From Neolewinella antarctica (GTDB lineage: Bacteria; Bacteroidota; Bacteroidia; Chitinophagales; Saprospiraceae), in the NCBI RefSeq assembly GCF_011927835.1, contig NZ_JAATJH010000001.1, positions 635,104 to 699,103 on the forward strand: a stretch of 64,000 nt of DNA. The letters are read 5' to 3'. Under the pieces are notes generated by a model. It was not told the DNA's origin. It made no database searches and saw only the letters and a list, made by a program, of their open reading frames with translations. How positions within the stretch are numbered: position 1 is the stretch's first letter; every line of letters starts with the position of its first letter. A program made the translations under genes and the position numbers. Below are positions 9,230-18,759 of the stretch, one piece after another.

Positions 9230-11953
9230 TTAGCGCTTGATGAACATCGTACGCGCTACTACCACGCCGGTTTCGTCACGGGCGGTGAGCACGTAGGTGG
9301 CGGTAGGCAGGTTGGCCACGGGGAGGTAAACCCGGTCTTGCCCACGGTTGATGCGCAAACTTGCCTGACGCTGGCCGAGGAGATTAGTTACTTCGAAAAG
9401 CGTGGCGTCGTTGGCATTTTCAATTGTCAACCGGTCGGCAACTGGGTTCGGGAAAACCTTCAGCTCGTCAATCGTAATTGGCTGAAAAATGCCGGTCGTC
9501 ATTCCACATAAGCCACCACCGACGGCGATGTCGTCGAAGTAATGCGTCAGGTTTTCCGTCGGAATCTCCGTCCGGTTCGGAATGAGCGTGAGGCGCTCGT
9601 AAGTGGCACCGGTCGGGATAGGGTCGCCACCCTGGGTGTTGCTAAAATCAAAGGTCAGGGTCTGCCACACGTCGGGTGTTGTGTACTCCGCAGCGATGTC
9701 TCCACTACCGGGTGCTCCGCCTACCGGGCGCTCCAATTTCATGACTACGGTGCCGGCGATCGGCATCAGCATTTTAATGGTGATCGTCTTGTTTTCTCCG
9801 AGGATAATCGGGGCAATTGGGGAGCTCGCCAGGCCGGCGAAAAGTGCACCGTCATTGGCTTCTATGAATGACCCGACCGAAGCACTACCGTTACCGTCAC
9901 TCACGAGGGGATTATCCACGATGGTGAACTGCTCGTCTTCGAATGAACCGTTGGAAAAGTAATTGAAGTCCGTCAGGGTAAGGTCACCGGGCTCGAAAGT
10001 CGTGATGCAATCCATGGTAAACGGCGCGCGCGCAACCCGGATGTTGTCGATGAAGTAGGTGTTTGGCGCGGTGTTATTCTCACCCGCTCCGAAGAAAAGC
10101 GCCAGGCGCGTGTGCCCCTGACCGGCCGCGGCGCTGAAGTCGGCGGAATAGTCAATCCACTCCATCGTTTCGGGGATGTCCAGGAATACCTCGACGACAT
10201 CATTTGGTCCGCCTTCCAGTTTAAAAAGAATTTGACCGGCAACGGGCGACCAGATTTTTGCCATGATTTGGTTCTTCTGTGCAAAATCAAACGGATTATC
10301 CTCGCCCCGGTCAATGACCAGCGCGTTAAAACCACCGGTCTGGTCGATGAACTGACCAACTTTCAAACTATTGTTTTCGGGCTTAACGTCGGGGTTATTA
10401 ACGACCGAGAGGAACTCGGCACCCAAGGTGTACTCGCCGTTGCGCTGACATTCGAAATCGTCAAATACGTCGGGGTCATTTTCTACGTCGACGCACGCGT
10501 CGATGGTAGACTGGCCTTGTCCCAGATTGTCGAACAGATAGGTACCCGTCCCCGTCGTGCTCGGGTTGAATAAGATATTGACCTGGAAAAAATCGGTAAT
10601 TTCTTCGAAGTTCTCAAAGTTAAAATTGAGTGTTTCCCACGTGCCGGGGGTCGTCAGGGTTGCATCCGCGGTTTTGACGCCTTCAAGTGCGCTCACGAGT
10701 TGTAATTGGACCGTGGTTGCGCCTGCGGGTGCCACTACGTCGAGGTTCAACTGGGGATTCGTGGTAAGGTCGAGCCCTTCCAGCAATTCCGCGCTAATCG
10801 CGCTGAAATTGCTGGCGGCGCGGGTGTAGCTACCCACGTTCGCGCTAGTGTTCACGCCACCAGTCGACGGGTTGGCGACGACGCCGTTATAGGTACCGTT
10901 CACCGTCGAGTTATTGTTGGCGGGCCCCCAACTTAGGTTGGCTCCATTCTCAAAATCTTCTAGCGCCTCGGCAACGGGTGCGACGGTACGGGTAATGTTG
11001 TCGATGTAGTAAACGTCTCCGTCACCATTTTCACCGGCGTTGAAGAAGAAAACAAGCTGGCTGTGGTCGGCTGCCGCCTGATCGCTAAAATCAACGCAAA
11101 CCTGCGTCCAGGCCATGGTAGTCGTAATCTGGTTAGGTATCTCTTTGACGGGAGACGCTCCACCTTCCAGCTTAACCAGCAGATTACCGGCAACGGGTGC
11201 CCACACATCGATGCAGATATAGTTGTTCACACTGAGATCAAGACCGTTGTCGTAATTGATGCTCAGGGCATCAAAACCTCCGGGGCCATCCGTGTACTGC
11301 CCTACGCCAGTGGATTGATTAATACCACTCGGGTCCGGGTTAGCGATCACTTCAATGTTTTCGAAACCGCCCCGGTAGGCAGCGTTGCGTTGGCACTCGA
11401 AGTCGTCGATGATGGTGACGTCTTCCGTAGTACCGGCACAGGGTCCGGCGGGGCTAACGGTCAGGTTGTCAAACAAGTAAGTGCTGTCGCTCTCCGCAAC
11501 GCCCGGGTCAAAGAACAGGATGAGGGTGTTGATGCTATCCGCATCCGACAACGCACTGAGGTCGAAAGTGTAAGTACGCCAAACGTTTGCCGTGGTAATG
11601 TTGATGCGCTTTTCGGCACTGCGGCCACCGCCCTGGAGCTTGAGAATCATCTCCGTTGCGGCACCCGCGTTGAGCTGGATGCTGAACAGATTGTCGGTAC
11701 TCAGGTCGAGCGGTGCGTCGAAGACGGTGCGGAAAAGGCTAAAGGCATTCGTACCGCTTTTGGTGTAGGAGCCCACCCAATCGCTGGTATTCGCGGTGGT
11801 GTCGTTGGGGTTCATCACGGCGCCGTCGTAGGTGCCATTCACGGCTTCCCAAACGAGGTCGGGAGTGCCGCCTTCAAAGTCTTCGAGGACGGTTTGGGCC
11901 TGCACGGCAAAGCCGCCGCAAACGCAGAGTAATAGGAGTAAAAGTTTATGCAT
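9230..11953 (-). CDS. Five-module T9SS-exported surface protein (possible glycan binder)
   Basis: 907 residues. Signal peptide (about 1-20), then five related beta-sandwich-like modules of about 150 residues and a T9SS type A sorting domain (from about 830; ELKVFPNPVADRLTIENA, ending FIKR). Modules begin at about 21, 178, 330, 495 and 655 and alternate: 1 and 3 share NGTYxGxVxNPxxxxxNTSxxVGSYT, 2 and 4 share DDFECQRNxxY and KLEGG, and 5 is divergent. Each ends with a YxFDN or YxxDNI element typical of jelly-roll carbohydrate-binding modules. There is no catalytic motif. Flanked on both sides by GH144-type genes in one operon, it probably holds the glucan at the cell surface (inference). Confidence 0.75.
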   Translation of the reverse strand: MHKLLLLLLCVCGGFAVQAQTVLEDFEGGTPDLVWEAVNGTYDGAVMNPNDTTANTSDWVGSYTKSGTNAFSLFRTVFDAPLDLSTDNLFSIQLNAGAATEMILKLQGGGRSAEKRINITTANVWRTYTFDLSALSDADSINTLILFFDPGVAESDSTYLFDNLTVSPAGPCAGTTEDVTIIDDFECQRNAAYRGGFENIEVIANPDPSGINQSTGVGQYTDGPGGFDALSINYDNGLDLSVNNYICIDVWAPVAGNLLVKLEGGASPVKEIPNQITTTMAWTQVCVDFSDQAAADHSQLVFFFNAGENGDGDVYYIDNITRTVAPVAEALEDFENGANLSWGPANNNSTVNGTYNGVVANPSTGGVNTSANVGSYTRAASNFSAISAELLEGLDLTTNPQLNLDVVAPAGATTVQLQLVSALEGVKTADATLTTPGTWETLNFNFENFEEITDFFQVNILFNPSTTGTGTYLFDNLGQGQSTIDACVDVENDPDVFDDFECQRNGEYTLGAEFLSVVNNPDVKPENNSLKVGQFIDQTGGFNALVIDRGEDNPFDFAQKNQIMAKIWSPVAGQILFKLEGGPNDVVEVFLDIPETMEWIDYSADFSAAAGQGHTRLALFFGAGENNTAPNTYFIDNIRVARAPFTMDCITTFEPGDLTLTDFNYFSNGSFEDEQFTIVDNPLVSDGNGSASVGSFIEANDGALFAGLASSPIAPIILGENKTITIKMLMPIAGTVVMKLERPVGGAPGSGDIAAEYTTPDVWQTLTFDFSNTQGGDPIPTGATYERLTLIPNRTEIPTENLTHYFDDIAVGGGLCGMTTGIFQPITIDELKVFPNPVADRLTIENANDATLFEVTNLLGQRQASLRINRGQDRVYLPVANLPTATYVLTARDETGVVVARTMFIKR

Positions 11954-11989
11954 GATGTCGTTAGTTTGAGCGAAAAAGGTTAAAAAGGA

Positions 11990-13849
11990 TTAGCGTTGGA
12001 GGACCAGTGGTAGCAGCGTGCTTCCGCCGGGCGTATTGATTTTGAGAAAATAGTAGCCGGCACTGGGGCGCGGTCGCAGGTGCAAAGAGATGGGTACGGC
12101 GCCAGCCCCCCCGGCTTCGCCTTTGTACAGACTTTGCACCCGCGTCCCCGCCAAATCATACAAATCGACCGTCACGTCAGTCGCCGCGCGGAGGTGTAGA
12201 TCGACCGTGAGCCGGTCCGTAGCCGGATTGGGATAAAGCTGAGGTGCCTCCGTAAAAATGGCCGGCAGTTCAGCGGTTGCGGTGGTGGCGTCTTTCACAA
12301 AACCGACGGCCGCCAGCGCCGGTGCGATCTCCGGGTTCTTCATAAAAAGGTCCCAGAGTAAGCCGGACCGCGCGTTCTCGATCATACAAATGATCGGCCC
12401 CTGATCGATGGCCAGGTAACTATTCGCGTACCAGTCGCGCCCCTCGTTGAAGGCGTCGTAAAATCCGTACGGCCCCCAGGTGCGGTCGCCCATCTCCCGG
12501 TAAAAGTGCTTGAGCGCCCGCATACTTTCCTCGGGCGTGTAGGGCATGGAACTCAGGGCGGCGGTGGGAGAAATGGTACCGTTATCGTCGTTCTGATTGT
12601 CGGGGGAGTGAGCTTTGTAACCGTCCGGATCATCACTGGCCGTTAGCCCCCAGACGTTGGGTCCGTAGCCTTCGCGGTTGTAAGGGTTGTCAACGCAGTG
12701 CTCGTAATTGATCAGCGAGTGGTTCCGGTTGCGCTCGAAGTAATTCGCGAAATCATCGCGGATGCCGCGGGGGTCGAAACCGAGGTAGCTGTAGTGGCTA
12801 AAGAAGAGCGGACCGCCCTTTCTCCGCCCGACGATCAGCGGGATGTCGTAGAACGAATTGTTGGTCGCGTAATTTTCGCCGGCCCAGCCCGATTTATACA
12901 CCGAAGCGGGAACGTCGAACGCGGCGGTGGGTGAAGCGACCGCGAGCAAGTACACGATTTGGGACTCATTGAACCCCCGAATGGGCAGGTTGATCGCGAA
13001 CTCATTGGTCGGCGACCAGTGCCAGTAGATGACGTTACCGGTGGTTTTGCGGTACCAGTTCCAGTTGACTTCTTCCCAGAGCTGGGTAATGTTAGTGCGC
13101 AACCGGACTTCATTTTCTGAGTCGCCCGTGTAGTATTGCCGCGCGGTTAGTAATCCTTGAATGAGGAAAGCCGTCTCAACAAGGTCTCCCCCGTCATCGC
13201 GCGCACTGAAGGGGATCACTTGCCGGTTCGCGCCGTTCATCCAGTGACTAAAGGCACCCTTGAAGCGTGGCACTTCGAGTAGGTAATCCACCATTTTATT
13301 GGTCCGCGTCAGTGCCTGCTCGTAAGTCAAGAAACCACGTTCGGCGCCGACGATCAGCGCCATCACGCCGAAGCCGCTGCCGCCACTGGTTACCGTGCTG
13401 GTGGTGTTTCTCTCCCGGGCGAGGCCGGAGACGGGGTGGCCAAAATCGTAGAAGTAGCGCAACGTGTATTCCTGGACCATATCCAGCAGCATCGAATCCG
13501 TCATCTCGAAGGTCGTCGCGGAAACCGTATCGGAAGGCGCGCCGAGCTGACCGGTGGCGGTGATTGACCGGACGAAGTAACGCCCGGTTACGTTCCAGTC
13601 CCCCAAAAAGGATACGTGCGTGCGCGAAGCCGTGTTATAGGTAGCAACCGTCGCAAAAGCCCCTTCCCCTTCCGCTGAAAAAACGCGTACGCTGGTCACC
13701 GCCGGGTTGGTGGGTGCGTCCCAATTAAGTTCTACGTGGTGGTCATAGGCAGTAGCCACCAGCCCGGTTACGGGGCCGGCCTGCCCCCGTAACTGACCCG
13801 CGATAAGTGTGCATACGGAGAGTGCGATGAGGGTAAAAATTCTGTGCAT
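11990..13849 (-). CDS. GH144-type endo-beta-1,2-glucanase-like enzyme with FN3 domain and T9SS tail
   Basis: 619 residues from ATG at 13849. Signal peptide (about 1-22), an FN3-like domain (about 25-112; VTGLVATAYDHHVELNWDAPTNP), the GH144-type domain (about 118-520; YTLRYFYDFGHPVSG, GFGVMALIVGAERGFLT, IRGFNESQIVYLLAVASP, FSHYSYLGFDPRGI, WGLTASDDPDG, YLAIDQGPIICMIENARSG) and a T9SS type A domain (about 535-619; PQLYPNPATDRLTVDL). It is the first structural gene after the regulator, likely the secreted or surface endo-acting enzyme. The codons for about residues 566-594 contain an inverted pair of the dispersed 17-bp repeat, so part of the tail is encoded by repeat DNA. Confidence 0.88.
   Translation of the reverse strand: MHRIFTLIALSVCTLIAGQLRGQAGPVTGLVATAYDHHVELNWDAPTNPAVTSVRVFSAEGEGAFATVATYNTASRTHVSFLGDWNVTGRYFVRSITATGQLGAPSDTVSATTFEMTDSMLLDMVQEYTLRYFYDFGHPVSGLARERNTTSTVTSGGSGFGVMALIVGAERGFLTYEQALTRTNKMVDYLLEVPRFKGAFSHWMNGANRQVIPFSARDDGGDLVETAFLIQGLLTARQYYTGDSENEVRLRTNITQLWEEVNWNWYRKTTGNVIYWHWSPTNEFAINLPIRGFNESQIVYLLAVASPTAAFDVPASVYKSGWAGENYATNNSFYDIPLIVGRRKGGPLFFSHYSYLGFDPRGIRDDFANYFERNRNHSLINYEHCVDNPYNREGYGPNVWGLTASDDPDGYKAHSPDNQNDDNGTISPTAALSSMPYTPEESMRALKHFYREMGDRTWGPYGFYDAFNEGRDWYANSYLAIDQGPIICMIENARSGLLWDLFMKNPEIAPALAAVGFVKDATTATAELPAIFTEAPQLYPNPATDRLTVDLHLRAATDVTVDLYDLAGTRVQSLYKGEAGGAGAVPISLHLRPRPSAGYYFLKINTPGGSTLLPLVLQR
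12068..12151. repeat. Inverted pair of the dispersed 17-bp repeat inside the glucanase tail
   Basis: GCGCGGTCGCAGGTGCA at 12068-12084 faces a more diverged inverted copy TGCACCCGCGTCCCCGC at about 12135-12151. Flanks AAAGA and ACTTT extend the pairing. The whole is a hairpin-capable unit of about 84 bp within the coding region. Confidence 0.7.
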
Positions 13850-13965
13850 GTGACTTCTTTATGCGCCAAAGCCAACTGGGCCGCAGCGCGCTAAATTCGT
13901 CATGAAGTTCGCCTAACAGCGGGCCGTTAGACGAATTTTGCACCTCACCAGGACTACGCCATTGC

Positions 13966-13994
13966 CAAAATTATTTGATTATTCAACAAAATTA
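13966..13994 (-). promoter_or_regulatory. Two -7 elements (TAATTTTG) before the glucan operon
   Basis: On the minus strand TAATTTTG is read at 13994-13987 and again at 13973-13966. Both match the Bacteroidota -7 consensus TAnnTTTG and lie 117-145 bp upstream of the ATG at 13849, giving a leader of more than 100 nt. The rest of 13850-14094 is AT-rich and holds no gene I can support. Confidence 0.5.
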
Positions 13995-14094
13995 GGAATC
14001 CCCTTTCGCACAACTAAATCGCTGATTATAAATTAGTTATGCCATTGACACACGCCAGGTAAGGAAGAAAATCACAAGATTCGCGACCTCACCA

Positions 14095-16728
14095 TCAGAT
14101 ATCGAGGAGGTACTGGTTGAGGTTATCACTCCCCTCCAGTTCCAGTTTCTTCCGCAATCGATAGCGTTTGTTCTCGACGCCCCGCAGGCTGATGTGCAGC
14201 AAGGGAGCTATTTCTTTGGAGGCGAGGCCCATCTTCAGGTAGGCAGCGAGTTGCAGATCTCCGGAGGTTAGGTTAGGATGCGCGTGACGTAGTTTGTTCA
14301 GGAAGGTGTCGTGGACGTCGTTGAAATGGCTTTCAAAAATAGACCAATCCTCTTCGTTGTTCAGGTTGCGGTCGATGAGGTGGCGGACCTTCTCGTTGCG
14401 GCCCCGATCTAGTTCCGTGCGCAGTTGGAGCAGCATCTCGTTCTTCTTGGCCAGGCTGAGCGTCGTGTTCGCTAATTCTCGATTTTTGGTGGCTACGCTG
14501 TCTTCCAGTTCCCGGTTGCGTGCGTGCATTTCCTGGCGGTGTAGATGTCGGCGGCGGATCAATTCCAGCCGACGCTCCTGAACCGTAAGGCGCTTCCGGT
14601 GAAGTTGGTAAAAAAGGTAAATAGCCGCAAAAAATGCGGCCCCGTATATTAGGTAAGCGGCAGTACTGCGGAACCACGGAGGAGAAATGGTAAATATGCT
14701 TTCCACACCCGTTCCGGGCCAGTCCGATTCCACTTTAAAAAGGTAGTTGCCCTCCCAGAGATCTCTAAACTCAAATTCAGGCCGGTCCGTCCAGGCTGAC
14801 CATTCTTCCTGCCGGTGCGTCAACCGGTAGCGATACCTGACCGGCCGGTCGAACAGCGGCAGGGCAGCTTCAAAACGTACGGCGTTTACCGCAACAACTT
14901 CCTTTCGAAGTAACATCTCCGGTAAGTCGGTCTCCCCGACCTGCGGATCAAAAATTGCGTACCCATCGTTGAGGCACAATAAATATCGGTCCTCCCCCCA
15001 GGGAATTATCCGTGGGTAGTCGGCGTGGAGTCGCACGGGTACCGTAGTGACCAGCTCACCACCCCGAAATAAAGATAAAGTTTGCCGTTGGACGAGAAAC
15101 CACTCTTCACTACCGGGGCGGCCGGGGATGATCAGGCTTCCCCTGGGCAGGGGGATACCCAAAAATTCTTTGAGCGCTTCGAGCCCACCGTTGCGGTAGC
15201 GAAGGACTTGCTCGGTACTTTGCACAAGTACGGTATCGCCGTAGCGAACGACGATTGGCTTGGTGATGTCTGCGCCAAGCGTGTCGATTGCGTCATAGTC
15301 GGATAAATCGCCCGTCAGGCCGATGCGCATCACGCCACGGGAGGCGTGTGCGGCCAGCAACCGTTGGTCACCGACCCAGGCTACCGATCGTAGGGGAGCT
15401 AAATAGCCAGGCAACCGGAGGGGTGCAACGGAGTTGGCGGCATCCAGCAAAATACTGATGCCGGTATAAGTCGCTTGGGCGAAGACGGACGAGTCAGTCG
15501 GATGAACTACGGTACTCCAAACCCCCGTCCCCCCCGGTAGTAACCGGGCCGTAGTGCCTTGGACCAAAAACAAACCGCTATTATGGCCGCACAGCAGCAG
15601 CCCGTCCACAACTTTAAGTTCCCACACCTGGCCGGTGGTTCCGGCAACCGGTTTGAAGGGACGATCTTCACTACCGGAGCGCACGAACAATCCCTGGTTG
15701 GTCCCCAAATAAGTTAAGTCACCCCGCCGGGCCGCGGCGTATACAGTCCCCAACTCAGCCGTTGCGGCGTTGGCGTAGCGAAGCGGTCCGTTTCGGTTGA
15801 TCACGGCCAGCCCGCGGTCCAGACCCACCCAGAGATTTCCGGCTTTGTCCTCGAGAAGGGCCAGCACGGTATTGTTCCCCAGGCCGTTATCGCGATTCAG
15901 GTGCAGCGTTGTGCGTAAACTCTCGTCCGTCAAGTACACGCCATCATCGATCGTGCCGGCTGCCAGTCCGCCGTCCGCCAGGGATAGTAGTCTGTTGACC
16001 TGACTGGGCAGTTCGGTCTCCTTGAGTTTTCCATGCTGCAACACGAAAGTTGTATCTGCGGTGGCAATGAGGTAGCCCTCGCCCCGCCGGGCTATACTGC
16101 TTACGATGCGCGAACCGATTCTTTCGCTCCCCTCCAACTGGTTCAAGCCAGTATCGGACGACCAGTATTGCAAACCTTGCCCCGCCACGGGCAGGACCAA
16201 ACGATTCCCTTCCGATTGTCCAAAAAGAACGATCCCGGGTGCTACGTCGGCAATGAGCTTGTCTGAGCGGAAAGCATATAGCCGGGCGAATGACTGGAAG
16301 ATAATTGTCCCGTCGAGGAGTAATTCGATCTTCCATATTTCTTCCCGCACCCCGCCCGTACCGATTTGATCGGTAAGGGAAGTATAGGTGGGGTCACTTT
16401 TGTCCAAATCGGTGAAGTAGCCAAACTCACCATACCCCCCGGCATACAATCGACCGTCCGTAAAAGCTAATGCTCGGACGACCGGTCGGCCGGGTAAGTT
16501 GAACCGTTGCCATTTCGCTCCGTCAAAAGAAAGTACGCCGGCGGAGTTAGCAACGTAGATCACGCCATCGTCACCCTGCGCCAGATCCCAGTTCTGGTTA
16601 TCACCTCCGTACTGCTCGGGCGTGTAGTACCGGACTTTTGGCACACCTTCGGTACGGACACCAGAGTCCTGACCCGCCAACTGCGTCTGGGCGATGATGA
16701 GGTAGAGTATAAATAGACAAGGGCGCAT
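14095..16728 (-). CDS. Propeller-sensor regulator with Y_Y_Y domain and LuxR-type HTH, no kinase
   Basis: 877 residues. Signal peptide (1-19), a periplasmic two-component-regulator-type beta-propeller (about 30-610; repeats such as NTVLALLEDKAGNLWVGLDRGLAVINRNG), a triple-tyrosine (Y_Y_Y) domain (about 615-690; YRYRLTHRQEEWSAW, YLFKVESDW), one membrane helix (about 695-717; AAYLIYGAAFFAAIYLFY), a long cytoplasmic coiled coil (about 720-800) and a C-terminal helix-turn-helix (about 820-877; LASKEIAPLLHISLRGVENKRYRLRKKL) like LuxR/GerE regulators. No histidine kinase or receiver domain is visible, so it is a one-component transmembrane transcription factor. Its position directly upstream of the operon makes it the likely glucan-responsive activator (inference). 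Confidence 0.88.
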   Translation of the reverse strand: MRPCLFILYLIIAQTQLAGQDSGVRTEGVPKVRYYTPEQYGGDNQNWDLAQGDDGVIYVANSAGVLSFDGAKWQRFNLPGRPVVRALAFTDGRLYAGGYGEFGYFTDLDKSDPTYTSLTDQIGTGGVREEIWKIELLLDGTIIFQSFARLYAFRSDKLIADVAPGIVLFGQSEGNRLVLPVAGQGLQYWSSDTGLNQLEGSERIGSRIVSSIARRGEGYLIATADTTFVLQHGKLKETELPSQVNRLLSLADGGLAAGTIDDGVYLTDESLRTTLHLNRDNGLGNNTVLALLEDKAGNLWVGLDRGLAVINRNGPLRYANAATAELGTVYAAARRGDLTYLGTNQGLFVRSGSEDRPFKPVAGTTGQVWELKVVDGLLLCGHNSGLFLVQGTTARLLPGGTGVWSTVVHPTDSSVFAQATYTGISILLDAANSVAPLRLPGYLAPLRSVAWVGDQRLLAAHASRGVMRIGLTGDLSDYDAIDTLGADITKPIVVRYGDTVLVQSTEQVLRYRNGGLEALKEFLGIPLPRGSLIIPGRPGSEEWFLVQRQTLSLFRGGELVTTVPVRLHADYPRIIPWGEDRYLLCLNDGYAIFDPQVGETDLPEMLLRKEVVAVNAVRFEAALPLFDRPVRYRYRLTHRQEEWSAWTDRPEFEFRDLWEGNYLFKVESDWPGTGVESIFTISPPWFRSTAAYLIYGAAFFAAIYLFYQLHRKRLTVQERRLELIRRRHLHRQEMHARNRELEDSVATKNRELANTTLSLAKKNEMLLQLRTELDRGRNEKVRHLIDRNLNNEEDWSIFESHFNDVHDTFLNKLRHAHPNLTSGDLQLAAYLKMGLASKEIAPLLHISLRGVENKRYRLRKKLELEGSDNLNQYLLDI

Positions 16729-16748
16729 TGTACGGGGTGGCTGGGGTC

Positions 16749-16797
16749 CGTAAGGTAGTCACATCCTCTTGCAGAACGAGAAGCCAACTACCTTACG
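16749..16797. promoter_or_regulatory. Inverted repeat upstream of the regulator
   Basis: CGTAAGGTAG (16749-16758) and CTACCTTACG (16788-16797) are perfect 10-bp inverted arms just upstream of the regulator start at 16728. It could be an operator or a leader hairpin; no T-run follows. Confidence 0.4.
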
Positions 16798-16915
16798 AAT
16801 CTACCAGATGCTCCGTAGTAAATACAGGAATATCACCAATTTACGATGTTAATTGCACCGACGTAACCGAATGCTTAGGCCGCGGCAGGGCAGGCCGTAG
16901 GCTTAGTGGCCACCA

Positions 16916-18724
16916 CTATGCTGCACAGATACCAAAAATGAGCGAGCCGTAGGGACCGATGTCCGTAATCACCCGGTGGGGGTAGCCATCCTGGTCGATT
17001 TCCTCCGATTGAAGTTTCAGCGCAACGTCGGCGTTCGCATTGAAGTCACTGTACCCTTTCCAATCGCCGTTAAAGAGCAGCTCCCAGTGGGATGCTTGGT
17101 TCATACCGATTGCGTAGCCATTGTAGGTGGTATTGCTGAAGTTCAGCACGACCAGTACGCCGTCTTTCTGCGGGTCATCGTACCAACGTACGTAGGCCAA
17201 AATTTTATCCCGTTCATTGATAACGAGCGGCTGCGTGTGCTGCCCCTGTAAGCCGCGCGTGCGCCCGGTCAGGTTACGGCGCAGGCGAATCAGGTCCTGA
17301 TACTGGTTGAACACACCGGAGAATTCGTCTTTGCGGCTCCAGTCCAACGGGTCCTGATCACTGAACCACTTATCTTCGAGGAGGGCTTGTCCCTGGAAAA
17401 GCATGGGAATACCGGGCGTAGTGAGCACCATGGCCGCCCCCAGTCCGGCGCGCTTAACCGACCAGTAGTTGTTCACATCATCGGCGGCGATTTCTTCCGC
17501 TATCCGAGCGTTGCCGTTGGCGACTTCGTCGTGGCTCTCCGTGTAAACGACGCGCTTGAAGAAGTCATCCCCGTACCGCCGCAGCAGTGCGCTACTTAGC
17601 GACTCCATGGAGCGGTTCGTATCCTCCTGTTCGATCAGGGCCGCCCGCACGGGGTGGACGAAATCAGCATCCCACTGGCTACCAAATCCACAGCCACCGT
17701 CAGCTTGGTCGTCCGTGATGAAGTTGTTACCGTGTAAATCTTCGGCGATCGTCAGGCGGCCGGGGAAACGCTCGTTTACGGAAGTATTGATTCGCTGTAG
17801 TACCGCTACTCCTTCCGGAAGAGATTCACTTGCGTTTTCGTCTCCCTTGACGTGCCGCATGTAAGGAATCATGTCCATCCGCAGGCCATCGCAACGGAAT
17901 TCATCGAGCCACATCATGGCGTTGTCGTGGATGTAATCGCTGACTTCCGGGCGGCCGTAATCGGGGCGCGTATCTCCCCAGGGGGTGTCGCTGCGCCAGT
18001 CGTTGTAAAAGTAGATACCGCCCTTATCGTTCTCACTCCAGCCGTCAAACTGCCAAATGGCCAGGTCGCTCGGGCCAAAGTGGTTATAAACAACGTCGAG
18101 AATCACGGCTATGCCCTTAGCGTGTGCTGCTTTGACGAAATCTTTGAATCCATCCGGCCCGCCGTAGGCTTCCTCCACTGCGTAAGGGTGGGCGGGGTTG
18201 TAGCCCCAACTGAAATCTCCGGCGAACTCCGAAATTGGCATCACTTCGATGCAGTTGATGCCCATGTCCACCAGGTACTCCAGCCGATCGATGGCGGTCG
18301 CAAAGGTTCCGGGTTTTCCCGCCTCGGTCACGTTAAAAGTTCCGATGTGTAACTCGTAAATGACTAATTCATTCCAGCTCGGCATCTTGAAGTCATCGGC
18401 TTGCCAGTCGTAATTATTGGGGTAAACCACGCTGTTCCCCACCGAGTTGGTCATCCGCCGGGCACGGGGGTCGGCTCTCATAATGACTTCATCGGCCTGG
18501 GTAGTAATGGCGAATAAATACTCATCTCCCGCCTTCATGGGAAGATCGTAAGCCACCCAGTGGCCGTGGCGATTTGGATCGTTCTGAAGTACAGTAGCGG
18601 TCTTGTTCCAATCGTTAAAGGTGCCCGCGATGGCCACGGCCTTAGCGTTCGGTGCCCACACGCAGACGTTACAAGTTTTGTCGTTTACGGTGAGGCCGAC
18701 CGGGAGTGTTTTAGTTTCGTTCAT
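16916..18724 (-). CDS. GH13 alpha-amylase-family enzyme with N-terminal CBM48, branching-enzyme-like
   Basis: 602 residues, no signal peptide, so cytoplasmic. CBM48-type N-terminal domain (about 8-100; CVWAPNAKAVAIAGTFNDWN), GH13 barrel (about 115-500) with all four conserved regions: DVVYNHFGP, GLRMDMIP (nucleophile Asp), TIAEDLHG (acid/base Glu) and TESHDE (stabilising Asp), then an alpha-amylase C-terminal all-beta domain (about 510-600; VLVVLNFSN). The layout matches 1,4-alpha-glucan branching enzymes and related trehalohydrolases; which reaction it performs is not settled by motifs. It is a single gene with its own upstream region and probably acts in glycogen or maltodextrin metabolism, not in the neighbouring beta-glucan locus. 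Confidence 0.85.
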   Translation of the reverse strand: MNETKTLPVGLTVNDKTCNVCVWAPNAKAVAIAGTFNDWNKTATVLQNDPNRHGHWVAYDLPMKAGDEYLFAITTQADEVIMRADPRARRMTNSVGNSVVYPNNYDWQADDFKMPSWNELVIYELHIGTFNVTEAGKPGTFATAIDRLEYLVDMGINCIEVMPISEFAGDFSWGYNPAHPYAVEEAYGGPDGFKDFVKAAHAKGIAVILDVVYNHFGPSDLAIWQFDGWSENDKGGIYFYNDWRSDTPWGDTRPDYGRPEVSDYIHDNAMMWLDEFRCDGLRMDMIPYMRHVKGDENASESLPEGVAVLQRINTSVNERFPGRLTIAEDLHGNNFITDDQADGGCGFGSQWDADFVHPVRAALIEQEDTNRSMESLSSALLRRYGDDFFKRVVYTESHDEVANGNARIAEEIAADDVNNYWSVKRAGLGAAMVLTTPGIPMLFQGQALLEDKWFSDQDPLDWSRKDEFSGVFNQYQDLIRLRRNLTGRTRGLQGQHTQPLVINERDKILAYVRWYDDPQKDGVLVVLNFSNTTYNGYAIGMNQASHWELLFNGDWKGYSDFNANADVALKLQSEEIDQDGYPHRVITDIGPYGSLIFGICAA

Positions 18725-18759
18725 TTGAGTTGTCGAGGGTAAAGTATCCCGTCACTACC

